This document shows positions 25,595 to 34,000 of a stretch of DNA of 64,000 nt, one piece after another. Origin of the DNA: Vibrio sp. STUT-A11 (GTDB lineage: Bacteria; Pseudomonadota; Gammaproteobacteria; Enterobacterales; Vibrionaceae); the NCBI RefSeq assembly GCF_026000435.1, contig NZ_AP026764.1, forward strand, positions 868,001-932,000, written 5' to 3'. Under the pieces are notes generated by a model. It was not told the origin of the DNA. It worked only from the letters and a program-made list of their open reading frames with translations, and ran no database searches. Both the position numbers and the translations under genes were made by a program. Numbering within the stretch: position 1 is the first letter of the stretch; the number at the start of each line of letters is the position of its first letter.

Positions 25595-26263
25595 ATGAAG
25601 AAAGCGCTTATCGCGATTGCTGTTTTGTTGCTGCTTGGAGGCGCTGGGGCTGGTTGCTATTTCGTCTTTATGCAAAAGGATCAGCCTGAACAGGCAGCCG
25701 AAGCGACCTCTCCTAAAGATCGAGTAAAAGAAGCAGCGCCAAAACCGGTTATGGATTTGGAAGCGGTACCGCCTGAAACGATGGAATATTACGTGATTGA
25801 ACGTCAGGTTAGCGCGTACAACAAACCAGACCATAACGCGTTAGTTGTTGATACGATCTACAAAGGGGAAAAGGTCGTCGTTTTGGAAAAGTCTAACGGT
25901 TGGTATCGTATCTCCGATTATCTCGTTTACGAGGAAGGCGGTGAGGAGACTGCGGAATGGTTAGATGCAAAAGGGCTTTCGGATGCTGAACCAGTGATCA
26001 AAGAACAAGAGCGCTTAGAGATACTCGATGGGTATTTACAAAAATCTGACGATTTAAAAGAAAATCTAGAAATATTCCGCAACAAGACACAACTGCTGTT
26101 GGACGATAATACGTGTGAGCCAGAAGACTTCACAGAACTCGGCGGGTGGGTTCGTTCCGTGACCTATAAGCAGCGCAATGTGTACTTCATTTACTGTGGT
26201 GGCCTGGAGCAAGAGAATAAAATCTATCTGGACGTCGATAGTGGCGAAATATTCTATCGTTAG
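25595..26263 (+). CDS. membrane-anchored SH3-like domain protein
   Basis: A 222-residue protein with an N-terminal membrane anchor (IAIAVLLLLGGAGAGCYFVF, about 5-25), an acidic/Pro linker, and a bacterial SH3-like region (about 70-130: YVIERQVSAYNKPDHNALVV, then GWYRISDYLVYEE). The remainder is not recognised. Anchored SH3 proteins often bind the cell wall or envelope complexes. The start has GGGAAAAG. Next comes the repeat copy B. Confidence 0.72.
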   Translation: MKKALIAIAVLLLLGGAGAGCYFVFMQKDQPEQAAEATSPKDRVKEAAPKPVMDLEAVPPETMEYYVIERQVSAYNKPDHNALVVDTIYKGEKVVVLEKSNGWYRISDYLVYEEGGEETAEWLDAKGLSDAEPVIKEQERLEILDGYLQKSDDLKENLEIFRNKTQLLLDDNTCEPEDFTELGGWVRSVTYKQRNVYFIYCGGLEQENKIYLDVDSGEIFYR

Positions 26264-26387
26264 ACGCAAAGCGTTTACCTAATGGCAAAGATGGAATCAG
26301 AGATTTAGATCTTTTTAGTTGTTCAGCTTAATCAATAGGCATAATATTGACCGCGTCGAGTTTATAAACTGAATGTAAATTGTTGGT

Positions 26388-26520
26388 GTCATTCCAGCGA
26401 GCCATAGCGAGACTAGGAATCTAGTATCAGTTTGTAGGGATGTTTTAGTCATCACTTTAGTAACAAAGCTCTCGAATAGTAGATTCTGAATTACGCTCGT
26501 TCCTCGCTGTTCAGAATGAC
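26388..26520 (+). repeat. 133-bp REPIN-like repeat, copy B
   Basis: Same arms and same exact length as copy A (GTCATTCCAGCGAGCCATAG ... TCAGAATGAC), but the middle 50 bp has diverged freely. It lies between the SH3 protein and vemP, 80 bp before the vemP ATG, so it could be transcribed in the vemP leader. The extra palindrome found next to copies A and C is missing or degraded here. Confidence 0.9.
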
Positions 26521-26601
26521 GAACTAGTTTGCGTATTTTGTTTAAAGCTAAGAGTTTATTTAGTTTTTAACTCGGTTTGTTTTTTGTTTTAGTGAGATTT
26601 C

Positions 26602-27081
26602 ATGCCGCTGATTTATCTTAGAAAGCTATTTTTTTTGCTGCTTGCAATGGTATTACTGCCAGTGCATGTTTCGGCTGCCCAAGCTGATCAGAGAACTCAC
26701 TTACCGCATTTCAGTAAACTGCAGCCTTTTGTTGCAGCAAGCACATCCCCAATTTCAGACGATGACATTTCTGAGGCGTCAGAAGAATCCACGCGTGCGC
26801 CTGTATCTGAAGGTCATGCACATTCAGATTCGTCAGCGATATTTAATTCGCAGCGCTGGCTCTCTCATGTCCGGGAAGAGATTGGTGACGAAGATGTCGA
26901 TTTTGTCGGCGACCTCAATGCGCCTTACTATGCTGATGTTGGCTATAGTTACAGCCTAATCAATATCAACTGGCGTCAAAACCAGTCCATTTTTCATCAT
27001 TTCACAAGTGACTATCGCCTTTCTGGTTGGAAAGAATCCAATGCGATGTACGTTGCTCTCAACAGTCAGTTTTCTGCCTAA
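26602..27081 (+). CDS. vemP: VemP, Sec-export monitoring arrest peptide
   Basis: A 159-residue secreted regulatory nascent chain, the V. alginolyticus VemP length. A signal peptide (about 1-25, ending SAA) precedes a low-complexity acidic region and the conserved C-terminal arrest region, with HHFTSDYRLSGWKESNAMY (132-150). The arrest codon Gln156 falls in ALNSQFSA, at the same number as in V. alginolyticus. In that species translation stalls here until the signal is pulled by the Sec machinery; prolonged stalling when export is poor (low Na+) opens the secD2 ribosome-binding site. Its stop is 169 bp before secD2. Confidence 0.95.
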   Translation: MPLIYLRKLFFLLLAMVLLPVHVSAAQADQRTHLPHFSKLQPFVAASTSPISDDDISEASEESTRAPVSEGHAHSDSSAIFNSQRWLSHVREEIGDEDVDFVGDLNAPYYADVGYSYSLININWRQNQSIFHHFTSDYRLSGWKESNAMYVALNSQFSA

Positions 27082-27250
27082 ACACCATCACTCAGCACAT
27101 TCTGTGCAATCTCAACACGACGACGGTATTCATCAGAACAGATCTGTGTTCTGAGCATTCTTATCCTGGATTATTTTCTGGGCGTAGGTTGTCGTGTCTT
27201 GACTCTATCAAAGTAAAATCTTCACCTAAGGGTGAGGGGATGATGTTTAT
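27082..27250 (+). promoter_or_regulatory. structured vemP-secD2 leader controlling secD2 translation
   Basis: This holds several pairings: TTCACC (27221-27226) with GGTGAG (27231-27236), which covers the secD2 Shine-Dalgarno region; TCAGAACA with TGTTCTGA (27133-27154); and a longer-range stem of TCAA-CACGACGAC (27112-27124) with GTTGTCGTG-TCTTGA (27188-27202, one bulge). The last begins 30 nt past the VemP stop, within reach of a ribosome stalled at codon 156. Unwinding by the stalled ribosome is established for V. alginolyticus; the exact pairs here are my reading. Confidence 0.72.
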
Positions 27251-29089
27251 ATGAAGAAAACACCAAAACCAGCCAAAAGTAGAAAATTACTAAACCACTA
27301 TTCTGCCTGGAAATATGTCGTGCTTATCGCGACAATCATTATCCTGACGCTGAGCGCCATTCCGACCTGGTTTGGCGAGCAGCCATCGATCCAAGTGACC
27401 TTTTCTGACCAAAACCAGAGTGAAATGTCGCTGGTACAGCTCAATCAATTGTTTAAAACGAACCATATTTCCACAGACAGAATCATCGAAAAAGACGGCA
27501 AAACAACCATCGTTTTTGGCAGTGAAGACGCGCAAAGCAAAGCTCGTGTTCTGCTCAATAAACAGTTGGGTAAAGATGACAGCATCACCTTCTCGTATGT
27601 CTCTGTTGCACCAGAATGGTTGAGCGAGATGGGCTTTAACCCGATTAAGCTGGGCCTTGATCTACGTGGTGGTGTGCAGTTCCTGTTGAATGTTGATGTA
27701 AATAAAGCATTCGAAGAGCAAAGAGACGCACTGATCGATGAGATCAAAGCTGACCTGCGTGACAATCGAACACGCGGCGTACAGGTTCGCGCTGAAAGTG
27801 GTAATCGTATTGCAGTAAACAGTGAGAGTGAAAAGGCACTCGCTGAGGTAAACCAGTTCTTGCAGCAAAATTACCCAGGATGGGTAGCAAAAAGCTCAGT
27901 GAGAGGATTCGTGCTGGAGCCTAGTGAGCAAAATATCCAGGATTTCCAGTCCACGACTTTACAGCAGAACCTGAAGATCATGCGTGGCCGAATTGAAGAA
28001 TTGGGTATTACGGAAGCACTTGTTCAGCGTCAGGGTAAAGAGAGCATTCGCATTGAGCTACCAGGTGTTCAAGATCCGGCACAAGCGAAAAATGTGATTG
28101 GTGCTACGGCAAGCCTGGCTTTCTATGAAGTGAAAGACGCAAGCAAAGCGCAAAGCAGTCAAGATTTGGTGCTAAAAGACAATGATGGTCGCACCGTGAC
28201 ACTGAGTAAGCGTCCGGTACTCACTGGGGAGCACATTGTGAACGCTCGTGCTGGTGTGGACAAGATGGGCATGTCAGAGGTAAATATCTCGCTCGACCAT
28301 GCTGGTGGTAAGAAAATGAGTGACTTTTCTGCCACCCATATTGGTAAACCAATGGCGACGGTTTACCGTGAATACACAACGAATGAACGCGGTGTCACTG
28401 AGCGTAACGAACGTGTCATCAGTGTTGCGACGATTCAATCTCAGCTTGGCAGCCAGTTCCGTATTACTGGTGCAGGAAGCATGGATGAAGCACAGCAACT
28501 GGCACTTTTACTGCGAGCTGGCTCTCTGACCGCACCAGTCACCATTGTTGAAGAGCGCACAATTGGTGCTTCTCTTGGTGCCGAAAATATCCAAAATGGC
28601 TTTGCGGCATTGGCTTTAGGTCTAGGTCTAACGCTGACGTTTATGGCGCTTTGGTACCGCCGTTTAGGTTGGATCGCGAATGTGGCTCTGTGTGCCAACA
28701 TGCTGTGTTTACTGGGGTTGATCGCTCTGTTACCGGGCGCAGTTCTTACTCTGCCGGGCATCGCAGGTTTAGTCCTTACGGTCGGCATGGCTGTCGATAC
28801 TAACGTGATTATCTTTGAACGAATTAAGGACAAAATGCGTGAAGGCCGAAGCTTTGCACAGGCTATCGATCTTGGCTTTGACAGCGCATTTGCCACCATC
28901 CTTGATGCCAATATTACCACCATGATTACCGCTGTGATTTTGTACGCCATTGGTAACGGTCCGATCCAAGGCTTTGCTTTAACGCTAGGTTTGGGTCTGT
29001 TAACCAGTATGTTTACCGGCGTATTTGCTTCTCGAGCAATGATCAACTTAATTTGGGGCCGTGATGCCCGTCGTGATGTGAGGGTTTAA
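27251..29089 (+). CDS. secD: SecD2, protein translocase motor subunit
   Basis: Inner-membrane subunit of SecDF, which uses the ion gradient to pull exported proteins from the Sec channel. It is 612 residues: helix 1 (about 18-37), a large periplasmic head with P1 domain (about 40-440, including LGLDLRGGVQFLLNVD), and five C-terminal helices (about 450-605) with TVGMAVDTNVIIFERIKDKM. The ATG at 27251 follows GAGGGG at 11 nt, within a hairpin. Vibrios usually have a second, housekeeping secDF next to yajC; this is the VemP-controlled copy, reported in V. alginolyticus to act at low Na+ with protons. Confidence 0.95.
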   Translation: MKKTPKPAKSRKLLNHYSAWKYVVLIATIIILTLSAIPTWFGEQPSIQVTFSDQNQSEMSLVQLNQLFKTNHISTDRIIEKDGKTTIVFGSEDAQSKARVLLNKQLGKDDSITFSYVSVAPEWLSEMGFNPIKLGLDLRGGVQFLLNVDVNKAFEEQRDALIDEIKADLRDNRTRGVQVRAESGNRIAVNSESEKALAEVNQFLQQNYPGWVAKSSVRGFVLEPSEQNIQDFQSTTLQQNLKIMRGRIEELGITEALVQRQGKESIRIELPGVQDPAQAKNVIGATASLAFYEVKDASKAQSSQDLVLKDNDGRTVTLSKRPVLTGEHIVNARAGVDKMGMSEVNISLDHAGGKKMSDFSATHIGKPMATVYREYTTNERGVTERNERVISVATIQSQLGSQFRITGAGSMDEAQQLALLLRAGSLTAPVTIVEERTIGASLGAENIQNGFAALALGLGLTLTFMALWYRRLGWIANVALCANMLCLLGLIALLPGAVLTLPGIAGLVLTVGMAVDTNVIIFERIKDKMREGRSFAQAIDLGFDSAFATILDANITTMITAVILYAIGNGPIQGFALTLGLGLLTSMFTGVFASRAMINLIWGRDARRDVRV

Positions 29090-29091
29090 TC

Positions 29092-29994
29092 ATGGTCAAA
29101 ATATTACAGCAGCATATTCGTAGAATTCGCTACTTTACTACCGTAGTTTCACTAATTTTAACTGTGATTGCGCTAGCCGCGTTGGGAATGAGAGGGTTAA
29201 ACCTAGGCCTTGATTTTACCGGCGGGATGGTGACAGAAATTAGAATCGACAAGCAGTTAACCAATCAAGATTTGCTGAGTGCGTTACAGCCTGAATTGGG
29301 TGAATCGACATCTGTGACACGTTCTGGCGAAGAAGGTCGCTGGGTGATTCGCTATTCAGCGCCAGAACAAGGCCAAGAGCTACCAAGTGTTGCGGATGTA
29401 TTAAAGCCGATTTCGCATCAAGTCGATGTGGTCAGTAACAGTATTGTCGGGGCGCAAGTCGGTCAGAACCTGTTTGAGCAAGGTGGTCTCGCGCTGCTCG
29501 TTTCGGTATTAACCATCCTGGCTTACTTATGTTTCCGCTTTGAATGGCGTTTAGCCAGCGGATCATTATTCGCCCTAGCACACGATGTGGTGCTTGTATT
29601 AGGTTTCTTCGCGCTTACTCAGATGGAGTTTAACCTGACTGTTTTTGCCGCAATTTTGGCGATTCTTGGTTACTCTCTCAATGACTCGATCATCATCGCT
29701 GACCGAATTCGAGAGCTGCTGATCGCGAAGCAGAGCTGGAAAACAGAAGAGATCAATGATCAAGCTGTCATTGCGACATTTCCTCGTACCATGGTGACTT
29801 CCGGAACCACATTAATCACAGTCGGGGCATTGTGGATCATGGGCGGATCTGCGTTGGCTGGATTTTCTACTGCCATGTTTATTGGCGTTCTATCGGGCAC
29901 TTGGTCGTCTATTTCAATTGGTACCGTTTTACCAGAGCGATTGAAATTGGAGCCAAAACATTATTTACCAGTAGAGATTGATAGTGCGCCTTAA
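29092..29994 (+). CDS. secF: SecF2, protein translocase subunit
   Basis: A 300-residue partner of SecD2: helix 1 (about 13-32), periplasmic P4 domain (LGLDFTGGMVTEIRIDKQL, about 40-125), and five more helices with the conserved LAILGYSLNDSIIIADRIRE. It starts 3 bp after the secD2 stop, with GAGGG in the secD2 end, so it is co-translated. A palindrome and repeat copy C follow. Confidence 0.95.
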   Translation: MVKILQQHIRRIRYFTTVVSLILTVIALAALGMRGLNLGLDFTGGMVTEIRIDKQLTNQDLLSALQPELGESTSVTRSGEEGRWVIRYSAPEQGQELPSVADVLKPISHQVDVVSNSIVGAQVGQNLFEQGGLALLVSVLTILAYLCFRFEWRLASGSLFALAHDVVLVLGFFALTQMEFNLTVFAAILAILGYSLNDSIIIADRIRELLIAKQSWKTEEINDQAVIATFPRTMVTSGTTLITVGALWIMGGSALAGFSTAMFIGVLSGTWSSISIGTVLPERLKLEPKHYLPVEIDSAP

Positions 29995-30042
29995 TGCCTA
30001 TTTCTCGTTACAGGTAAGGAAAAGCGCCACTCATTTAGAGTT

Positions 30043-30072
30043 AATACCGTTCGTTTAACAGCAAACGGTATT
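30043..30072. repeat. palindrome beside repeat copy C
   Basis: AATACCGTT pairs with AACGGTATT. Read on the minus strand it follows the right arm of repeat copy C, in the same place and with the same TACCGTT...AACGAACGGTA core as the palindrome beside copy A. It lies 49 bp past the secF2 stop and could end its transcript, but no T-run follows. Confidence 0.7.
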
Positions 30073-30079
30073 ATCATCC

Positions 30080-30212
30080 GTCATTCTGAACAGCGACGAA
30101 GTAGCGTGATTCAGAATCTTCTATCCGAACACTTTGCTGCCAAAATAATTCCTATATTGTTTTAGCTTGTTGATATTAGATTCCTAGTCTCGCTATAGCT
30201 CGCTGGAATGAC
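30080..30212 (-). repeat. 133-bp REPIN-like repeat, copy C (inverted)
   Basis: On the minus strand it starts GTCATTCCAGCGAGCTATAG and ends CGCTGTTCAGAATGAC, and it is 133 bp like the others. Its middle region resembles that of copy A, whereas copy B differs. Like copy A it lies between converging genes (secF2 and a LysE exporter). Confidence 0.9.
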
Positions 30213-30239
30213 CCGAATATAGGCGTTAAGCGACTGGCA

Positions 30240-30860
30240 TTAACTCATTAATAGCCAAACTCCCACACCCATCATCAAAGTACCTGCAACACGATTCATT
30301 AGACGTACATTTTTTGAATGGCCTAATACACGCTTTAGCCCTTTTCCACCAGTAGCGTAAAGTGACATGCAAATGAATTCAAACATCAGAATGATTGAAA
30401 TTAAAACCGCCAATTGAGGCGCAAGTGCAGCATTTTGATCAATAAATGGTGGGAGTAGAGATATCATAAAAGCCCAACCCTTTGGATTCGCAATTGCGGT
30501 CACGAAACCCTGTATAACTAAATTCCAGTTATCTTGAGGTAAGGTAGATTCTGTCTCTATGTTGATGGCAAGTTTGCCTCGTGAACGCCACATTTCAATA
30601 CCTAGGTAAAGCAGGTATCCGCCACCGATAAATTTAAGTGCGACAAATAACCACGGGTAATTCAGCATGATTGCTGCAATACCCAGCACTGCCGATACCG
30701 AAACAAGCGCTACCCCAGCGAGTTCACCAATCATCATCCATAGTGTGCGACGATATCCGACACTCATTCCTAACGTGAGTGCGAGAGTCATACACATCCC
30801 TGGCGTGATTGAAACAAAAAAGAAGGTAGGGATGAACATACTAAGCAATGTCATATTCAT
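30240..30860 (-). CDS. LysE/RhtB-family exporter
   Basis: A 206-residue inner-membrane protein with about six helices. Family marks are FFVSITPGMCMTLALTLGMS after helix 1 and VTAIANPKGWAFMISLLPPF in the middle. The usual PGP of the first motif is PGM here. It is an amino acid or metabolite exporter of unknown substrate. It is distinct from the LysE protein at 7059-7673. It stands alone. Confidence 0.87.
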   Translation of the reverse strand: MNMTLLSMFIPTFFFVSITPGMCMTLALTLGMSVGYRRTLWMMIGELAGVALVSVSAVLGIAAIMLNYPWLFVALKFIGGGYLLYLGIEMWRSRGKLAINIETESTLPQDNWNLVIQGFVTAIANPKGWAFMISLLPPFIDQNAALAPQLAVLISIILMFEFICMSLYATGGKGLKRVLGHSKNVRLMNRVAGTLMMGVGVWLLMS

Positions 30861-31582
30861 AGGTGTTATCGATTAGGTAATAAAAGGACGATTCACAAAG
30901 ATAGTGCAAAGTTGTTGTGGATGCTACTACTAACTTTTAATCACCCTTACATTTATATTATTGAACTTAACTAAGTATATTAAATTAAAATACATGATAG
31001 CTTAATGTTTGCGTCATATTAGTGCGCTTGCACCAGCTAAGAGCGAATTACTTATTTTAATTATTAATATTATAAATCAGTAATCAATAATAATTATCTT
31101 TTAAGGTTTATATTCAAGAATTACAAATAAATCGATATTATCGTTTTAAACTCAGTAAACGTTTACATTGATAGAATAATAATTGGTTTTGAATTAATAC
31201 TCTATTTTTTATTAATGAAAGTCTCGGTAAATATTAAACATGATCTTGCATCACTAAAGAGTGTAATTGTCTTTTAATCACCTAACATGTTGTGTTTTAT
31301 GAATTTTTTTAATTGTTGTGTGGCTTTTTATTAGATTAAATATCTTTTAAAAACAATACGTTGCATTAAATTAACAATTTATTAACCTTTCACTATTTGT
31401 GAGATCTAAATCAATAATAGAGAAATAGACTATAGTTTTATTTGAAATGTAATATTTCTGGAGTAGATTAAAATTAAAGGCATTCAAGGATTTCTACCGA
31501 TTGAAAAATAAAAACATCGGGATTTGAATTAGAAGCTTTGAAAATAGATTTGTTTTATTTTCCGTTAAGAATGGAGTCGTCA
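30861..31582. other. 722-bp AT-rich intergenic region upstream of the pha operon
   Basis: Very AT-rich, with no reading frame of note. It must contain the divergent promoters for the LysE exporter and the pha operon. Such long AT-rich stretches often bind H-NS or are targets of several regulators, which is inference. I see no clean operator, repeat or terminator in it. Confidence 0.45.
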
Positions 31583-32323
31583 ATGAATAAAGTCGCTTTG
31601 ATCACAGGGTCAAAAGGCGGAATTGGTTCCGCAATTTCCTCTCAACTCGTGAACGATGGCTTTCGAGTTATCGCCACTTACAACACTGGCAACTATGATT
31701 GCGCGTTGGAGTGGTTTAACAGCAAAGGGTTTACCAAAGATCAGGTTCGCCTTTTAGAGTTAGATGTTACGGACACTGCTCAGTGTGCAGAAACGCTAGC
31801 CCTTTTGCTTCAAGAAGAGGGGACGCTTGATGTTGTTGTCAACAACGCTGGTATTACTCGTGATGGCGTCTTTAAGAAGATGACCGCAGAAGCTTGGAAC
31901 GATGTGATCAATACCAACCTCAACAGTTTGTTCAACGTTACTCAACCAATTTTCGCAGCAATGTGTGAAAAAGGTGGCGGACGTATCATCAATATCTCGT
32001 CGGTTAATGGGTTGAAAGGTCAGTTTGGTCAAGCCAACTACTCTGCTGCGAAAGCTGGGATGATTGGCTTTTCTAAAGCGTTGGCTTTCGAAGGTGCACG
32101 CTCAGGCGTTACTGTTAACGTGATTGCACCGGGCTACACAGGAACGCCGATGGTGGAACAAATGAAACCTGAAGTGTTGGAGTCGATTACCAGTCAAATT
32201 CCAATGAAGCGTTTAGCGACACCAGAAGAGATTGCAGCATCTGTTAGCTTCTTAGTGAGTGATGCAGGCGCATATATTACCGGCGAAACACTGTCGGTGA
32301 ACGGCGGCCTTTACATGCACTAA
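31583..32323 (+). CDS. phaB: acetoacetyl-CoA reductase PhaB
   Basis: NADPH-dependent reductase (short-chain dehydrogenase) turning acetoacetyl-CoA into (R)-3-hydroxybutyryl-CoA, the monomer for polyhydroxybutyrate. It has 246 residues from the ATG at 31583 (AATGGAG site); an upstream in-frame start adds 15 residues that do not fit the family. Cofactor loop TGSKGGIGSAI, NNAG at about 87-90, catalytic Ser in NISSVNG, and YSAAKAG (Tyr/Lys). First gene of phaB-phaA-phaP-phaC. Confidence 0.95.
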   Translation: MNKVALITGSKGGIGSAISSQLVNDGFRVIATYNTGNYDCALEWFNSKGFTKDQVRLLELDVTDTAQCAETLALLLQEEGTLDVVVNNAGITRDGVFKKMTAEAWNDVINTNLNSLFNVTQPIFAAMCEKGGGRIINISSVNGLKGQFGQANYSAAKAGMIGFSKALAFEGARSGVTVNVIAPGYTGTPMVEQMKPEVLESITSQIPMKRLATPEEIAASVSFLVSDAGAYITGETLSVNGGLYMH

Positions 32324-32332
32324 GGGATAGAG

Positions 32333-33544
32333 ATGATGGAAAAAGTTTATATCGTAGCAGCTAAGCGTACACCGATAGGCGCATTTGGTGGCAGTTTAAA
32401 AAATACTTCGGCGGGTAACTTAGCGGCAGTCGCTATCAAAGGCGCACTCGAAGCTGCAAAATTAGGCAGCGATAAGGTTGATGAAGTAATCGTCGGTAAT
32501 GTTGTAAGCGCAGGTCAAGGGATGGGTGTGGGTCGTCAGGCGGCAATTTTTGCTGGCATACCAGAGTCTGTGCCAGCGTATGGCGTCAACATGGTGTGTG
32601 GTAGTGGTATGAAAACCGTGATGGATGCGGTTTCACACATTCGCAGCGGTGATGCTCAAGTGGTGGTTGCTGCCGGCGTTGAGGTGATGTCTCAAATCCC
32701 ATTCACGGTGCCGAGTAGCGTCCGAGATGGTAACAGAATGGGCAATATGGAAATGAAAGATTTGCTCATCACTGACGGGTTGACGGATATTTATAACCAG
32801 TACCATATGGGCGTAACTGCGGAAAATGTGGCGAAGGAAGTGGGTATCACTCGTGAGCAGCAAGACGCGTTTGCCTTAGCCAGCCAGCAAAAAGCAGTCG
32901 CAGCGATTGAAGCGGGTAAATTCAAAGATGAAATCGTGCCAGTGGAAGTGAAACAGCGCCGTGAAACGGTTCTTTTCGATACTGACGAATACCCGAAAGC
33001 CAATGCGACACTCGAGGGGTTGAGCAAGCTTCGCCCAGCATTTGACCGTGAAGGTACAGTCACAGCGGGTAATGCATCGGGTATCAACGATGGGGCGAGT
33101 GCAATTATCGTCGCATCTGAAAGCGCAGTTCAAGCTCATGGCTTGACTCCTTTAGCTGAAATTGTCAGCTACGCGCAGTCAGGTCTCGATCCGAAGATCA
33201 TGGGTCTCGGACCTGTTGAATCGGTGAATAAAGCGCTGAAGAAAGCAGACCTAACTATTCAGGATATTGACGTATACGAGTTGAATGAAGCGTTTGCTGC
33301 TCAGGCACTCGGTGTGATTCATCAGTTGGCGGAAACCAACCAAATATCAGTAAGTGCGATTCAAGACAAGGCTAACTTTAACGGTGGAGCGATTGCATTA
33401 GGTCACCCACTTGGTGCATCAGGTAACCGAATCCTGGTCACTTTAGTTCACGAGCTTCATAAGCAGGACGCCCAATACGGTGTGGCTTCACTGTGTGTGG
33501 GTGGCGGTATGGGGACAGCTGTTATTCTAAAAGCAATTAAGTAA
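32333..33544 (+). CDS. phaA: acetyl-CoA acetyltransferase PhaA (thiolase)
   Basis: Beta-ketothiolase that condenses two acetyl-CoA to acetoacetyl-CoA, the first step of PHB synthesis. It has 403 residues, slightly longer than usual. Catalytic Cys at about 89 in NMVCGSGMKTVM, His in ALGHPLGASGNRI and the second Cys in SLCVGGGMG. It starts 9 bp after the phaB stop; two adjacent ATG codons are possible. Co-transcribed with phaB. Confidence 0.95.
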   Translation: MMEKVYIVAAKRTPIGAFGGSLKNTSAGNLAAVAIKGALEAAKLGSDKVDEVIVGNVVSAGQGMGVGRQAAIFAGIPESVPAYGVNMVCGSGMKTVMDAVSHIRSGDAQVVVAAGVEVMSQIPFTVPSSVRDGNRMGNMEMKDLLITDGLTDIYNQYHMGVTAENVAKEVGITREQQDAFALASQQKAVAAIEAGKFKDEIVPVEVKQRRETVLFDTDEYPKANATLEGLSKLRPAFDREGTVTAGNASGINDGASAIIVASESAVQAHGLTPLAEIVSYAQSGLDPKIMGLGPVESVNKALKKADLTIQDIDVYELNEAFAAQALGVIHQLAETNQISVSAIQDKANFNGGAIALGHPLGASGNRILVTLVHELHKQDAQYGVASLCVGGGMGTAVILKAIK

Positions 33545-33586
33545 TTTTTTAAACGGACATATATTCATTTATCTAGGAGATACACC

Positions 33587-33934
33587 ATGTACACTGATTT
33601 TTTCAAAACATTCAGCGATCAAACAGAAAAAACGCTAGAACCTTACTTGAAGTTTAACAAGCTTGTGACTAAAAACGTTGAAGTACTAACTGAGCTTCAA
33701 CTAAACGCAATGCGTACTTACAGTGAAATGGGTATTACGCAGATGAAAGCGGCGTCAGAAATCAAAGACGTGACTTCTCTTACTGCGTTTAATAGCCAGC
33801 AGTTAAGCGTACTGACTAAGCTTTCTCAACAAATGATGGATGACAGCAACAAGCTGCAATCTATCGCAAAAGAATTCAAAGAAGACGTTGAGAAAATGAC
33901 TTCGGAAAATCTTAAGACTGTTACTCCAGCGTAA
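33587..33934 (+). CDS. phaP: phasin family protein PhaP
   Basis: A 115-residue, almost wholly helical protein that coats polyhydroxybutyrate granules. Phasin_2-like pattern: an N-terminal MYTDFFKTFSDQTEKTLEPY and an amphipathic helix with LTAFNSQQLSVLTKLSQQMM. It has a strong TAGGAGA site. It is followed by a terminator before phaC, which should make it the most abundant product of the operon. Confidence 0.92.
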   Translation: MYTDFFKTFSDQTEKTLEPYLKFNKLVTKNVEVLTELQLNAMRTYSEMGITQMKAASEIKDVTSLTAFNSQQLSVLTKLSQQMMDDSNKLQSIAKEFKEDVEKMTSENLKTVTPA

Positions 33935-33947
33935 TTTGTCCGATTCT

Positions 33948-33980
33948 CGCCGCCCCTAGACTTGGGCGGCGTTGTTTTTT
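33948..33980 (+). terminator. intrinsic terminator between phaP and phaC
   Basis: CGCCGCCC pairs with GGGCGGCG, followed by TTGTTTTTT. It lies 14 bp past phaP and ends 21 bp before the phaC ATG, so it probably reduces phaC transcription relative to phasin. Confidence 0.9.
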
Positions 33981-34000
33981 CCGAATATAGGAGTAAGACT

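Noticed and set aside
27027..27254. 75-codon frame overlapping the vemP end and secD2 leader
   Set aside because: It overlaps the VemP arrest region in another frame and has no good start; the RNA structure there explains the sequence.
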